Assembly: GCA_016183935.1 (NCBI GenBank)
Contig: JACPDR010000028.1
Location: 62,001-126,000 of the forward strand
DNA: 64,000 nt
Origin: Caulobacterales bacterium
GTDB taxonomy: Bacteria > Pseudomonadota > Alphaproteobacteria > Caulobacterales > Caulobacteraceae
Reading direction: 5' to 3'
The notes below the pieces were generated by a model. That model was not told the origin of the DNA, did no database searches, and was given only the letters and a program-made list of their open reading frames with translations. Positions 1 to 8,280 of this stretch are shown here, in pieces. The position numbers and the translations under genes are program-made. Each line of letters begins with the position of its first letter. Within the stretch, counting starts at the first letter, position 1.

Positions 1-93
1 GCTCTCCACCCCCGCGAGGACGGCCATGATGCCGAGGCGGACGCGACCGTGGATGACCTCGTCGAGGCGGTTGATGTCGAAATCGTCCGCCAC
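1..93 (-). CDS. Winged-helix transcriptional regulator (N-terminal part only)
   Basis: The reverse strand encodes 31 codons from a GTG at 93 and runs off the left edge. The visible residues (…RLDEVIHGRVRLGIMAVLA…) match the first helix of the MarR/ArsR-like winged-helix family known as HTH_34, small DNA-binding repressors that often sit beside a membrane protein gene. Its GTG lies two bases after the stop of the membrane protein upstream, so the two are probably co-transcribed and translationally coupled. The palindrome at 775-793 in front of the operon is a reasonable candidate for its binding site (inference). The recognition helix and C-terminus are outside the window. Confidence 0.7.
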   Translation of the reverse strand, partial: MADDFDINRLDEVIHGRVRLGIMAVLAGVES

Positions 94-95
94 GC

Positions 96-722
96 TCAGC
101 CCCTCGCCGCCCGCATCAGCAGGAAGCCCGGCAGGGCCATGAGCAGGAACAGGGCGGCGGCGTAGGCCAGATACTGTTCGGCCGATCCTGTCAGGGCGGC
201 GAGCAGGGGCGCGGCGGCGAAGGAGGCGATGGCCAGCGCCCACAGGGGTCGCGACCGCATCATGGCGGCGCTGACCGCCCAGCCGCTGCCGTAGAAGACC
301 ATGATCATCTACGGCATCAGGGCGAAGCCGACCATGACCGCCTCCTCTCCGAGGCGCCAGCCGAGCACGGCCATCGACAGCGACAGGGCGAAGACGCCCC
401 AGCCGACCGAGGCCCAGGCGGTGCTGGAGGCGCGGTTGGCCGAGGTGGTGACGCCGCCGGCGCGCTTCAGCCGGTTGATGACCACGACCAGCAGGGCGAA
501 GAACGCCAGGGTGACCCCGCCCCAGATGTAGTTGACCACAGCCATGTCGAGCCCGGCGAGGCCGCTGGCGACGGCCCAGTGGCCGAGGCTGGCGAGGCCA
601 TAGAGCACGCCGGCGGCGAACAGGATGGAGGCGCCCTGCATGGGCGCCTCGCTGCCTTCCTCGGCGAGCCGGCGCATCCAGGCGATGTCGGCGGCGGGGT
701 CTTCGATCTTCTCGGTCATCAT
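96..722 (-). pseudogene. Conserved multi-pass membrane protein interrupted by in-frame TAG
   Basis: One reading frame runs from an ATG at 722 (alternative ATG at 719, GGA-rich ribosome site just upstream) to a TGA at 96, but it is broken by a TAG at 311-309 after 137 codons. The 70 codons after the TAG stay in the same frame and continue a hydrophobic membrane protein, with about six membrane segments in total and a short acidic cytoplasmic N-terminus. The downstream part begins with two Met codons immediately after the TAG (positions 308 and 302), so re-initiation is conceivable. I do not recognise a named function; it precedes a winged-helix regulator. It could be a recent nonsense mutation, a sequencing error, or two separate polypeptides. 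Confidence 0.6.
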
Positions 723-774
723 CGTTCCGGTCCCGCGAAAGAGTGTTGAGGTGTCGGATGGATGCTGCATCAAG

Positions 775-793
775 CACTTTGTATTGTAAAGTG
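775..793. promoter_or_regulatory. Palindromic operator candidate upstream of the membrane protein/regulator operon
   Basis: CACTTT and AAAGTG form perfect 6-bp arms around a 7-bp AT-rich centre, in an otherwise GC-rich region, 53 bases upstream of the first ATG of the operon. Read on the minus strand the centre contains TACAAT, a good -10 hexamer, so a protein bound here would block the promoter. Autoregulation by the winged-helix protein at 1-93 is inferred. Confidence 0.5.
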
Positions 794-956
794 AAGAACT
801 GGGAAGGGACGGAGGGAAAGGTCGGGGAGGTCGGCGGAGCGGGGGCGTTCGGCCCGGAACCATGGTGCGGCCCGCAGGGCTTGTGGTGTTTCCCGCCCGA
901 CCTTATCGCGGCGTTCAGCCCTGATTATCCGCTGAACCCGACTATGGATCCGCGAA

Positions 957-996
957 CCGGCTCCTCCCCATTCGCTGCGCGAACAGGCGGAGCCGG
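957..996 (-). terminator. Inverted repeat downstream of nrdA
   Basis: CCGGCTCC (957-964) pairs with GGAGCCGG (989-996), and a second small stem TTCGC/GCGAA lies inside the loop (971-975 with 979-983). It begins 12 bases after the nrdA stop, where a terminator is expected, but the T-run is poor (TTCG), so its strength is uncertain. Confidence 0.45.
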
Positions 997-1007
997 TGGC
1001 GCGCGCC

Positions 1008-2891
1008 TCACTGGCAGGCGAGGCACTCGTCGTAGTCGGTGCGGGCGGCGGTGAAGAGGTCGGGCTGGTTGGGGTCGATCTCGGCCTCGGCCTTGTCCTC
1101 GGCGCCGGCGAAGGCGGCGCGCTGAACCGATTTGGAGCGCAGGTAGTAGAGCGACTTCACGCCGGTCTCCCACGCGCGCCAGTGCAGCATGTGCAGGTCC
1201 CATTTGTCGACGTCGCCCGGGATGAACAGGTTGATCGACTGCGCCTGGCAGATCTCGCCCGCGCGGTCGGCGGCCAGTTCGACGATCCAGCGCTGGTCCA
1301 GCTCGAAGGCGGTCTTGAAGATGGCCTTCTCGTCGTCGGTCAGGCCTTCCAGATGCTGGACCGAACCCTCATGCTCGAGGATCGAGTTCCACACCTCCGA
1401 GGTGTCGATGCCCTTTTCGCCCAACACCTTCTCCAGGTAGGGGTTCTTGACCGCGAAGGAGCCGGACAGGGTCTTGTGGGTGTAGATGTTGGCCGGGATC
1501 GGCTCGATGCCCGCCGAGGTGCCGCCGCAGATGATCGAGATCGAGGCGGTCGGGGCGATGGCCAGCTTGTGGCTGAAGCGCTCCATGACGCCGCGCTCGG
1601 CCGCGTCCTCGCAGGCGCCCTTCTCCTCGGCCAGCAGGCGGCTGGCCTTGTCGGCCTCGCGGCGCAGGTGTTTGAACAGCCGCATGTTCCACGACTTGGC
1701 CATGGCGGATTCGAAGGCCACGCCCTGGGCCTGCAGGAAGGAGTGGAAGCCCATCAGGCCGAGGCCGACCGAACGCTCGCGCTTGGCCGAATAGACGGCG
1801 GCGGCCATGGCCGGCGGGGCGCGGCGGATGAAGTCCTCCAGCACATTGTCGAGGAAACGCATCACGTCCTCGATGAACTGCGGCTCCTCGCGCCATTCCA
1901 GGAAGGTCTCGGCGTTGACCGAGGACAGGCAGCAGACCGCGGTGCGATCGACGCCGAGGTGGTCGCGGCCGGTGTGCAGGGTGATTTCCGAGCACAGGTT
2001 GGACTGTTTGACCGACAGGCCGAGGTCGCGCTGATGCTGCGGCATCTGGCGGTTCACGGTGTCGGAGAAGATCAGATAGGGCTCGCCGGTCTGCAGGCGG
2101 ATCTCGAGGATCTTCTGCCACAGTGCGCGGGCGTCGACGGTCTTCATCACGTCCTTCGACTTCGGCGACAGCAGGTTGAACGGCTTGCCGTCGCGGACCG
2201 CCTCCATGAATTCGTCGGTGATGTTGATGCCGTGGTGCAGGTTCAGGGACTTGCGGTTGAAGTCGCCCGACGGCTTGCGGATCTCGAGGAACTCCTCGAT
2301 CTCCGGGTGGTGGATGTCGAGGTAGACGGCGGCCGAGCCGCGGCGCAGCGAGCCCTGGGAGATGGCCAGGGTCAGGGAGTCCATGACGCGGATGAAGGGG
2401 ATGATGCCCGAGGTCTGGCCGGCGCCCTTGACCTTCTCGCCGATGGAGCGGACGCCGCCCCAGTAGGTGCCGATGCCGCCGCCGTTCGAGGCCAGGGCGA
2501 CGTTCTCGTTCCACACCGACTGGATGCCGTCGAGGCTGTCGCCGACGGCGTTGAGGAAACAGGAGATGGGCAGGCCGCGATCGGCGCCGCCGTTGGACAG
2601 CACCGGGGTGGCCGGCATGAACCACAGCTTCGACATGTAGTCGTAGACGCGCTGGGCGTGATCGGCGTCGTCGGCGTAGGCGTTGGCGACCCGGGCGAAC
2701 ATGTCCTGGTAGCTCTCGCCGGCGAGCAGGTAGCGGTCCTCCAGCGTCTTCTTGCCGAAGTCGGTCAGCAGGTCGTCGCGCGACCGGTCGATCTGGATCG
2801 AGGGGACCACCTTGAGCTGGGGTCGGTCAGCGGCGTCCGCGGCCGCAACCGACTGGAAATCCACCGTCTTCAACGCTTCGCCGCCGGCCAT
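1008..2891 (-). CDS. nrdA: Ribonucleoside-diphosphate reductase alpha subunit, class I
   Basis: Catalytic large subunit of aerobic class I ribonucleotide reductase, which reduces NDPs to dNDPs using the tyrosyl radical held by NrdB (encoded at 39612-40658). Visible active-site elements are the first redox Cys in PISCFL, the NLCSE loop with the radical Cys and neighbouring Asn and Glu, a second redox Cys in AVCCLSS, and a C-terminal C-L-A-C pair that regenerates the enzyme. At 627 aa it is shorter than the E. coli protein (761 aa) and I see no N-terminal ATP-cone, so dATP inhibition through that site is probably absent here. ATG 2891 is preferred, with AGGG 11 bases upstream; a GTG at 2900 is in frame but too close to that site. 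Single-gene transcript, with candidate regulatory boxes upstream. Confidence 0.96.
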   Translation of the reverse strand: MAGGEALKTVDFQSVAAADAADRPQLKVVPSIQIDRSRDDLLTDFGKKTLEDRYLLAGESYQDMFARVANAYADDADHAQRVYDYMSKLWFMPATPVLSNGGADRGLPISCFLNAVGDSLDGIQSVWNENVALASNGGGIGTYWGGVRSIGEKVKGAGQTSGIIPFIRVMDSLTLAISQGSLRRGSAAVYLDIHHPEIEEFLEIRKPSGDFNRKSLNLHHGINITDEFMEAVRDGKPFNLLSPKSKDVMKTVDARALWQKILEIRLQTGEPYLIFSDTVNRQMPQHQRDLGLSVKQSNLCSEITLHTGRDHLGVDRTAVCCLSSVNAETFLEWREEPQFIEDVMRFLDNVLEDFIRRAPPAMAAAVYSAKRERSVGLGLMGFHSFLQAQGVAFESAMAKSWNMRLFKHLRREADKASRLLAEEKGACEDAAERGVMERFSHKLAIAPTASISIICGGTSAGIEPIPANIYTHKTLSGSFAVKNPYLEKVLGEKGIDTSEVWNSILEHEGSVQHLEGLTDDEKAIFKTAFELDQRWIVELAADRAGEICQAQSINLFIPGDVDKWDLHMLHWRAWETGVKSLYYLRSKSVQRAAFAGAEDKAEAEIDPNQPDLFTAARTDYDECLACQ

Positions 2892-2940
2892 AATCGTCAC
2901 TGCCCTGAACTGGATCGAACAAAGTTGCTCGCGCCGCTGA

Positions 2941-2988
2941 CCACATCATCTTGTGGCCGAAGCGCTCCCCAAGCCCACATATGGGGCG
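2941..2988. promoter_or_regulatory. Candidate NrdR-type box pair upstream of nrdA
   Basis: Two dyads lie 50-100 bases upstream of the nrdA start: CCACA-N6-TGTGG at 2941-2956 and CCCACATATGGGG centred at 2980.5. Their centres are 32 bp apart, the three-helical-turn spacing typical of paired NrdR boxes. The first matches about 11 of 16 positions of the known NrdR consensus; the second has symmetry but matches poorly. The assignment to NrdR is inference. Confidence 0.4.
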
Positions 2989-3004
2989 CAGATGGCTAAC
3001 CAAC

Positions 3005-3029
3005 CGTCAACGGGGTTGACGATCACTTT
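3005..3029. promoter_or_regulatory. Dyad and shared decamer in the nrdA promoter region
   Basis: CGTCAAC and GTTGACG (3005-3011 and 3015-3021) form a perfect 7-bp dyad with a 3-bp gap; the minus-strand half reads TTGACGG, a consensus Caulobacter-type -35. Next to it, CGATCACTTT at 3020-3029 is repeated exactly upstream of nrdB (40747-40756), in the same orientation relative to the gene. Confidence 0.4.
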
Positions 3030-3170
3030 CTATCCGAATCGCCTTCAAGGCGGGGGATGAGCCTGTGGACAGGCCGTGAGGACGGCATGACAGAGGCATG
3101 ACGGAGGCGGCGAATTTTTGATCACGAACGCGTGAGGGGAACGTCCCGCAAGCGGGACCGTTTCGGCCCG

Positions 3171-3929
3171 ATGACCCCCGACCAGATCGCCGCCTTCGCC
3201 CGCCGCGCCGCGCGCATCGCCCGCGCGGAAATCGCCGCGATCAGCGCCCTGTTCATCGCGACGCTCGGGGTGATGACCTTCGTCGAACTGGCCGACGACA
3301 TGACCGAGGCGGACGGCCGCGCTTTTGACGAGGCGGTGCTGGAGGCGATGCGCCCGGGGGCGACGCCGGCGGACCCCTGGGGGCCGGGCTGGCTGGAGAC
3401 GGCGGCGCTGGACCTGACCGCCCTGGGCGGCACGGCGGTGCTGACCCTGTTCGCGATGATCGTGCTGGGCTTCCTGATCCTGCAGCGCAAGCGGCTGTCG
3501 GCGCTGCTGCTGACGCTGAGCCTGATCGGCGGGGTGGGGCTGAGCGAGGGGCTGAAGGCGCTGTTCGGGCGCGACCGGCCGCCGGAGGCGTTGCGGGCGG
3601 TGGAGACGATGAGCGCCAGCTTCCCGTCCGGGCACAGCCTGCTGTCGGCGGTCTTTTACCTGAGCATCGGGGTGATGCTGACCCGGGCGTTCCCGGAGCG
3701 GCATTTCAAGGCCTATGTCATCGGGGTGGCGGTGATGCTGACCCTGATCGTCGGGCTGACCCGGGTCTATCTGGCGGCCCACTGGGCCACCGACGTGCTG
3801 GCGGGTTGGAGCGTCGGGGCGGCCTGGGCCATGGCGCTATGGCTGGTCGCCTACGCGGTGCAGCGGCGGCAGGCGGCGCGGCCGCAGGCGCCGCATGTGC
3901 TGCCGGTGGATGAGGACAGCCAGACCTGA
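3171..3929 (+). CDS. PAP2-family membrane phosphatase
   Basis: Integral membrane acid phosphatase of the PAP2 superfamily, acting on lipid phosphates such as undecaprenyl diphosphate or phosphatidylglycerophosphate (family-level knowledge; the substrate cannot be told). All three signature motifs are present in order: K-x6-RP (KALFGRDRP), PSGH (FPSGHSL), and a TR-x5-H-x3-D block (TRVYLAAHWATD) with the catalytic His. About five or six membrane helices surround them. The ATG at 3171 is preferred, as GGGACCG lies 9-15 bases upstream; an in-frame GTG at 3132 would add 13 basic residues but has no ribosome site. Its stop is six bases from the stop of the convergent gene. Confidence 0.88.
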   Translation: MTPDQIAAFARRAARIARAEIAAISALFIATLGVMTFVELADDMTEADGRAFDEAVLEAMRPGATPADPWGPGWLETAALDLTALGGTAVLTLFAMIVLGFLILQRKRLSALLLTLSLIGGVGLSEGLKALFGRDRPPEALRAVETMSASFPSGHSLLSAVFYLSIGVMLTRAFPERHFKAYVIGVAVMLTLIVGLTRVYLAAHWATDVLAGWSVGAAWAMALWLVAYAVQRRQAARPQAPHVLPVDEDSQT

Positions 3930-3935
3930 CCGGCC

Positions 3936-4364
3936 CTAGCCGGCGCCGAACTCGAGGTCCTTGCGGGCCGAGATGATGGTGACGATGAAGCCGGCCAGCA
4001 CATCGAGCATGACCATGGTCAGGATCAGGAAGAAGGTCGAGGTGGCGAAGCCGGGGAACAGCAGGAAGGCCACCAGGCAGAAGACGAACAGGATCATCGA
4101 CAGGGCGTGATTGACGATGGCCACCTTCTGGCTGGAGGTCGACTTGAGCAGTTCGAAGAACAGCAGGATCAGCCCCAGGAACAGGATCAGGTCGCCCGTG
4201 CCGACGTTCCAGCCGCTGCCCGAAACCATCGGGACCGAGAACAGCGGATCGCGCAGCGCCTGTTCCGCCGCGGCGACGCCGCCGCCGGTTCCCATCCAGC
4301 CCGACAGGACGACGATGGCGTAGAAGGCGACCGGGATGAACAGAAGCGGGATGGCGATCAGCAT
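3936..4364 (-). CDS. Conserved hypothetical membrane protein (142 aa)
   Basis: Four hydrophobic segments (residues about 1-23, 58-72, 83-105 and 108-130) with a short polar loop after the first. No catalytic motif is visible and I do not recognise a named family; the composition resembles small inner-membrane proteins conserved in Caulobacterales. It is transcribed towards the PAP2 phosphatase and lies just downstream of the GT2 glycosyltransferase gene on the same strand, 95 bases away, so it may belong to that transcript. Confidence 0.7.
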   Translation of the reverse strand: MLIAIPLLFIPVAFYAIVVLSGWMGTGGGVAAAEQALRDPLFSVPMVSGSGWNVGTGDLILFLGLILLFFELLKSTSSQKVAIVNHALSMILFVFCLVAFLLFPGFATSTFFLILTMVMLDVLAGFIVTIISARKDLEFGAG

Positions 4365-4459
4365 GGGTCTGGACTCCGATCTCGACGGCCGAGCTTGTTA
4401 AGGATGAATAGCGCTGTTCGCCGCGGACCGCTACGGCCGCTCGCCCGCCGCGCGAACCG

Positions 4460-5188
4460 TCAGAGTTCCGCGATCCTCTCCGGCCGCCGCGAGCGCGACT
4501 TGAGCCACATCACCCCGAGCAGGTCCGACAGCGAGGCGACCAGCCGGCCCCAGTTGGTGTATTTCGAACGGCCGGTCTCGCGGTGGCGGTGATCGACGTC
4601 GAGATAGCGGTTCCGGTAGCCCTCGCGGATCATCAGCGCCGGCAGGTAGCGGTGGATGTGATCGAAGTACGGCAGGCGCAGGAAGACCTCGCGGCGGAAG
4701 GCCTTGAGGCCGCAGCCGGTGTCGTCGGCGTCGTCCGAGAGCAGCTTCTTGCGGATCCGGTTGGCCCAGAGGGAGGCCTGGCGCTTGGCTGCGGAATCCT
4801 GGCGGCGGGCGCGGACGCCGCCGACCAGGGCCACCTCGGGCGGCGAGGCGGCCAGCAGGTCGACCAGCCGGGGCGCGTCGGCGGGCGGGTTCTGGCCGTC
4901 GCCGTCCAAGGTCACGACGATGGGACCCCGGGCGGCCAGCACGCCGGTGCGCACGGCCCGGCTCTGGCCCGCGTTCGAGCCGTGGCTGAGCACGCGCAGG
5001 GCCGGCAGCTCGGCCATCAGGGCGCGCAGTTCGGCGAGGGTGCCGTCCTTCGAGGCGTCGTCGACGAACAGCATCTCGTACGAGCGCCCGGCGAAGGCGG
5101 CGGCGATCTCGCGGGCCAGCGGGCCGGCGGCGCCTTCCTCGTCATGCACGGGAACGACGACGGAGATGTCGGGGGTCTGTTCGATCAT
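4460..5188 (-). CDS. Family 2 glycosyltransferase, polyprenyl-phosphate sugar synthase type
   Basis: A 242-aa GT-A enzyme of the dolichyl-phosphate mannose synthase/ArnC group, which moves a sugar from a nucleotide donor to a polyprenyl phosphate at the inner face of the membrane. Seen: SVVVPVHDEE at the N-terminus, the VDDASKDGT loop, the DGDGQNPP metal-binding motif, the DTGCGLKAF segment and a basic C-terminus. It lacks the two C-terminal membrane helices found in larger relatives. It is divergent from the ArnT-like transferase starting at 5268; together they make a plausible lipid-linked sugar donor plus periplasmic transferase pair, perhaps decorating lipid A or another envelope glycan (inference). 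Confidence 0.88.
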   Translation of the reverse strand: MIEQTPDISVVVPVHDEEGAAGPLAREIAAAFAGRSYEMLFVDDASKDGTLAELRALMAELPALRVLSHGSNAGQSRAVRTGVLAARGPIVVTLDGDGQNPPADAPRLVDLLAASPPEVALVGGVRARRQDSAAKRQASLWANRIRKKLLSDDADDTGCGLKAFRREVFLRLPYFDHIHRYLPALMIREGYRNRYLDVDHRHRETGRSKYTNWGRLVASLSDLLGVMWLKSRSRRPERIAEL

Positions 5189-5267
5189 GGGGGTTGTCTA
5201 GCGGAGTTCGCGGCCCGGCGGGAGGGATGGCTGACGCGGCGCGAAACGGCGTGTTAGGAAGATGAAC

Positions 5268-6932
5268 ATGATGCGCCCCGATCTCGACCGATTCATCGCC
5301 GGCTGGCGGGGCCCGCTGCTGGCGGCCCTGGTCGCCCTGCTGGCCGGCCTGCCGGTGCTGGCGCTGCTGCCGCCGCTGGACCGCGACGAGAGCCGCTACG
5401 CCCAGGCCACGTCGCAGATGCTGGAGAGCGGCGACTATATCGACATCCGCTTCCAGGACGATCCGCGCTGGAAGAAGCCGGTCGGCATCTACTGGATGCA
5501 GGCCGTGGCGGTGGCGGCGACCTCGAGCGTCGAGAACCGGGACATCCAGCCCTACCGTCTGCCGTCGCTGCTCGGGGCCATGCTGGCCGCGGCGGCCGTG
5601 GCCTGGGCGGGGGCGGCGATGTTCGGACAGCGGGCGGGCTTCCTGGCCGGGGCCATCATGGGGGCCAGCTTCCTGCTGTCGACCGAGGCGGGCATCGCCA
5701 AGACCGACGCCATGCTGTGCGCCTCCGTGACCATGGCCATGGCCGGGCTGGCGCGGATCTACCTGGCCACCCGGGCCGGCGAGAAGCCGCGAAGACCGCA
5801 CAAGCTGCTGTTCTGGCTGGGGCTGGGCCTGTCGATCCTGATCAAGGGGCCGATCGGGCTGATCGTCGTCGTCCCCGCCCTCCTGCTGCTGTCGCTGTGG
5901 GACCGGGACGTGAAGTGGCTGGCGCGGCTTGGCTGGGGCTGGGGCCTGCCGCTGATGGTCCTGATCGTCGGACCGTGGGCCATCGCCATCACCATCGCCA
6001 CCGACGGCGGCTTCTGGCGCGAGGCGATCATGGGCGACCTGGCGCCCAAGCTGTCGGGCGGGCATGAGAGCCACGGCGCTCCGCCGGGGTATTTCCTGCT
6101 GCTCGCGCCGGTGCTGATGTTCCCGGCCGCCCTGCTGCTGCCGGCGGCGCTGTCGACCGGCTGGCGGAGGCGGGCGGAGCCTGCGGTGCGCTTTCTGGTC
6201 TGCTGGCTGGTTCCCGCCTGGCTGATCTTCGAGCTGACCCCGACCAAGCTGGCCCACTACACCCTGCCGACGTTCGGGGCGATCGCCCTGCTGGCGGCGG
6301 CGGCGCTGACCCGGCCGATCGGGCCCGCAGCGCGCTATTCGGGCGCGGCCCTGTCGGTGATCAGCGGACTGGCGATCGTGCTGATCACCGTCTTCGGCCT
6401 GACCGAGTTCGGGCGGTCGACGGCCCAGACCTGGGCGACCCTGACCATTGTGTTCGCGGCGCTGGCGGCGCTGATCGGGGCCTTCCTGCTGCTGCACCGC
6501 GCCGCGACGGCGGCGGTGATGGTCTCCATCGCCCTCGGGCTGGTGGCCCACGCCGGCCTGGCCGGGACCATCCGCCAGCTGCGACCCCTGGCCGTCGCGC
6601 CGCAGCTGCAGAAAGTGCTGATGCGGGCCGACCTGCATCCGCGCCAGGGCCGGCCGGGGCCGGTGGCCATCACCGGCTTCCACGAGCCCAGCTTCGTCTT
6701 CCTGACCGGCCGCGCGACCGAGCTGACCGACGCGGCGGGCGCGGCCAAGGCGCTGGCCGAGGGGCGGCCGGTGATCGTCGAGGCCCGCGACGCGGACGCC
6801 TTCCGCGCCGCCTCGGCCCGGCTGGGCGTGACCGGCCGGGCGGTGGGGGTGGTCAACGGGCACAACTATTCGCGCGGCGACGACGTCAGCCTGACCGTCT
6901 ACGCCCCGGCGGGAAGCGGGACCGCGCCGTGA
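5268..6932 (+). CDS. ArnT-like GT39/PMT-family integral membrane glycosyltransferase
   Basis: Large multi-pass GT-C transferase that takes a sugar from a polyprenyl-phosphate carrier and puts it on an envelope acceptor on the periplasmic side. The first periplasmic loop carries the family motif DRDESRYAQ with the catalytic Asp-Glu and, further on, RWKKPVGIYW; about 11-12 membrane helices and a C-terminal periplasmic domain follow. Three nearby ATGs exist (5262, 5268, 5271); GGAAG at 5257-5261 touches the first, so 5268 (spacing 6) is the best start. Its TGA overlaps the GTG of the HMG-CoA lyase (GTGA), an odd metabolic neighbour. The donor is probably made by the divergent GT2 enzyme. Confidence 0.88.
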   Translation: MMRPDLDRFIAGWRGPLLAALVALLAGLPVLALLPPLDRDESRYAQATSQMLESGDYIDIRFQDDPRWKKPVGIYWMQAVAVAATSSVENRDIQPYRLPSLLGAMLAAAAVAWAGAAMFGQRAGFLAGAIMGASFLLSTEAGIAKTDAMLCASVTMAMAGLARIYLATRAGEKPRRPHKLLFWLGLGLSILIKGPIGLIVVVPALLLLSLWDRDVKWLARLGWGWGLPLMVLIVGPWAIAITIATDGGFWREAIMGDLAPKLSGGHESHGAPPGYFLLLAPVLMFPAALLLPAALSTGWRRRAEPAVRFLVCWLVPAWLIFELTPTKLAHYTLPTFGAIALLAAAALTRPIGPAARYSGAALSVISGLAIVLITVFGLTEFGRSTAQTWATLTIVFAALAALIGAFLLLHRAATAAVMVSIALGLVAHAGLAGTIRQLRPLAVAPQLQKVLMRADLHPRQGRPGPVAITGFHEPSFVFLTGRATELTDAAGAAKALAEGRPVIVEARDADAFRAASARLGVTGRAVGVVNGHNYSRGDDVSLTVYAPAGSGTAP

Positions 6933-7843
6933 GCCGGCCGATCACCATCGTCGAGGTCGGTCCGCGCGACGGGCTGCAGAACGAGAAGGCGGTGCTCCAG
7001 CCCGCCGTCCGCGCCGAACTGGTGCGGCGGCTGGAGGCGGCGGGGGCGCGGCGCATCGAGGCGGTCAGCTTCGTGCATCCCAAATACGTGCCGCAGATGG
7101 CCGGGGCCGAAGAGGTCATGGCCGCCCTGCCGCCCGAGCCGGGGCGCAGCCGCATCGGCCTGGTGCTGAACGGCAAGGGCTACGACCGGGCGCTGGGGAC
7201 CAGCGTGGACGAGGTCAATGTGGCCATGTCGGCGACCGACGGCTTCGGGCTCAAGAACCAGGGCATGGGCGTCGACCAGCAGGTCTCGATGCTGTCGGAC
7301 ATCGTGGCGGGGCGGGCCAACGCCGCCGGGCAGCCGGGGGCGACGCCGTCGCTGTCCGCCACCCTGTCCTGCGTCTGGGGCTGCCCGTTCGACGGCGAGG
7401 TTTCCGTCGGTCAGGTCGCGGACCTCGTCGGGCGGATCGGCGCGCTCGGCGTGGCCGAGATCGCCCTGGCCGACACCATCGGCGTGGCCGATCCGTGGGC
7501 GGTGACGCGCAAGGTCGAGGCGGCGAGGAAGGCCGCGCCCGACGCTGTGCTGAGGCTGCATTTCCACGACACCCGCAACACCGGACTGGCGAACGCCTAT
7601 GCGGGGGTCGAAGCCGGGATCGACGTGCTGGACGCCTCGGTCGGCGGCATCGGCGGCTGTCCGTTCGCGCCCGGGGCCACCGGCAACACCGCCACCGAGG
7701 ACCTGGTCTACATGCTGGAGCGGGCGGGGTTCGAGACCGGATACGACCTCGACGCCCTGATCGGCGTGGCGCGCTGGATCGGCGAGAAGATCGGCCGCCC
7801 GACGCCCAGCGCGCTGAGCCGGGCCGGAGGATGGCCGAGGTAA
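6929..7843 (+). CDS. mvaB: Hydroxymethylglutaryl-CoA lyase
   Basis: Cleaves HMG-CoA to acetyl-CoA and acetoacetate, the last step of leucine catabolism; it therefore complements the branched-chain keto-acid dehydrogenase operon at 19.7-25.6 kb. A DRE-TIM barrel of 304 aa: EVGPRDGLQNE at the N-terminus (catalytic Arg-Asp), SFVHPK, the LHFHDTRNTG strand with metal-binding His-x-His, and the GIGGCPFAPGATGN loop with the catalytic Cys. GTG start overlapping the previous stop by four bases indicates translational coupling. Confidence 0.95.
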   Translation: MSRPITIVEVGPRDGLQNEKAVLQPAVRAELVRRLEAAGARRIEAVSFVHPKYVPQMAGAEEVMAALPPEPGRSRIGLVLNGKGYDRALGTSVDEVNVAMSATDGFGLKNQGMGVDQQVSMLSDIVAGRANAAGQPGATPSLSATLSCVWGCPFDGEVSVGQVADLVGRIGALGVAEIALADTIGVADPWAVTRKVEAARKAAPDAVLRLHFHDTRNTGLANAYAGVEAGIDVLDASVGGIGGCPFAPGATGNTATEDLVYMLERAGFETGYDLDALIGVARWIGEKIGRPTPSALSRAGGWPR

Positions 7844-7847
7844 CGGC

Positions 7848-8090
7848 ATGGCTGAACTTCGCGTCGGAGCGGAATGGGACCGGGCGGCGCAACGCCGTAT
7901 GAAGGTCGCTCTGCTGAAGGCAGGAGCGAAACGTGTCGCCCGATTTTGGGGCATTCTGGGTTCGCAGGAAATCTTCGACGCCACCTTCGTCATCGCCGGT
8001 GGCCGCGTGCGGATAAACGTCGAAGCCTACGTCGGCATCACCATTTCGGGTGACGACGAGGCGATCGCGATCCTGAGCCGTCATCTCTGA
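7848..8090 (+). CDS. Hypothetical protein (80 aa)
   Basis: Starts four bases after the HMG-CoA lyase stop. A basic helix-prone N-terminal third (…RMKVALLKAGAKRVARFWG) is followed by two beta-like segments (…FVIAGGRVRINVEAYVGITI) and an acidic C-terminus. An internal ATG at codon 18 is an alternative start. No family is recognised and no ribosome site is convincing; it may be a small cytosolic protein expressed by read-through from the lyase gene. Confidence 0.5.
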   Translation: MAELRVGAEWDRAAQRRMKVALLKAGAKRVARFWGILGSQEIFDATFVIAGGRVRINVEAYVGITISGDDEAIAILSRHL

Positions 8091-8158
8091 CTGGACGGAA
8101 GGGGTGGCTTTGCCGTTCGCTTTCGGATATCAGCGCCCTCCCGAAAACGAGACGACCC

Positions 8159-8248
8159 ATGTTCGCCTATTCCACCAACGCGAGCCTGCCCATGCAGCTC
8201 GACCGCCAGCCGGTCGGGGGCGAGGGCGCGCGCGTGGAGGGAGCATAG
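8159..8248 (+). CDS. Possible 29-aa leader ORF upstream of rtcB
   Basis: ATG-to-TAG frame of 29 codons in the gap between two genes, followed 33 bases later by a strong hairpin (8281-8309) and then rtcB. TTGCCG (8110-8115) and GATATC (8126-8131) upstream could be promoter elements. The peptide has no obvious run of a regulatory amino acid, and the ribosome site (GAGACG) is weak. Could equally be part of a non-coding leader. Confidence 0.25.
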   Translation: MFAYSTNASLPMQLDRQPVGGEGARVEGA

Positions 8249-8280
8249 GAGCAGAGGTCCATCGACTTCGGTTTTCCAGC

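Noticed and set aside
2903..2925. SOS (LexA) box before nrdA
   Set aside because: GAAC and GAAC are present but six bases apart, whereas the alphaproteobacterial LexA site needs seven.
996..2999. A long open frame opposite nrdA (about 660 codons)
   Set aside because: High-GC third-position bias leaves the antisense strand open; the product has no motif and nrdA is certain. The same applies to the 1100-codon frame opposite putA (12052-15396) and those opposite the ArnT-like and gcd genes.
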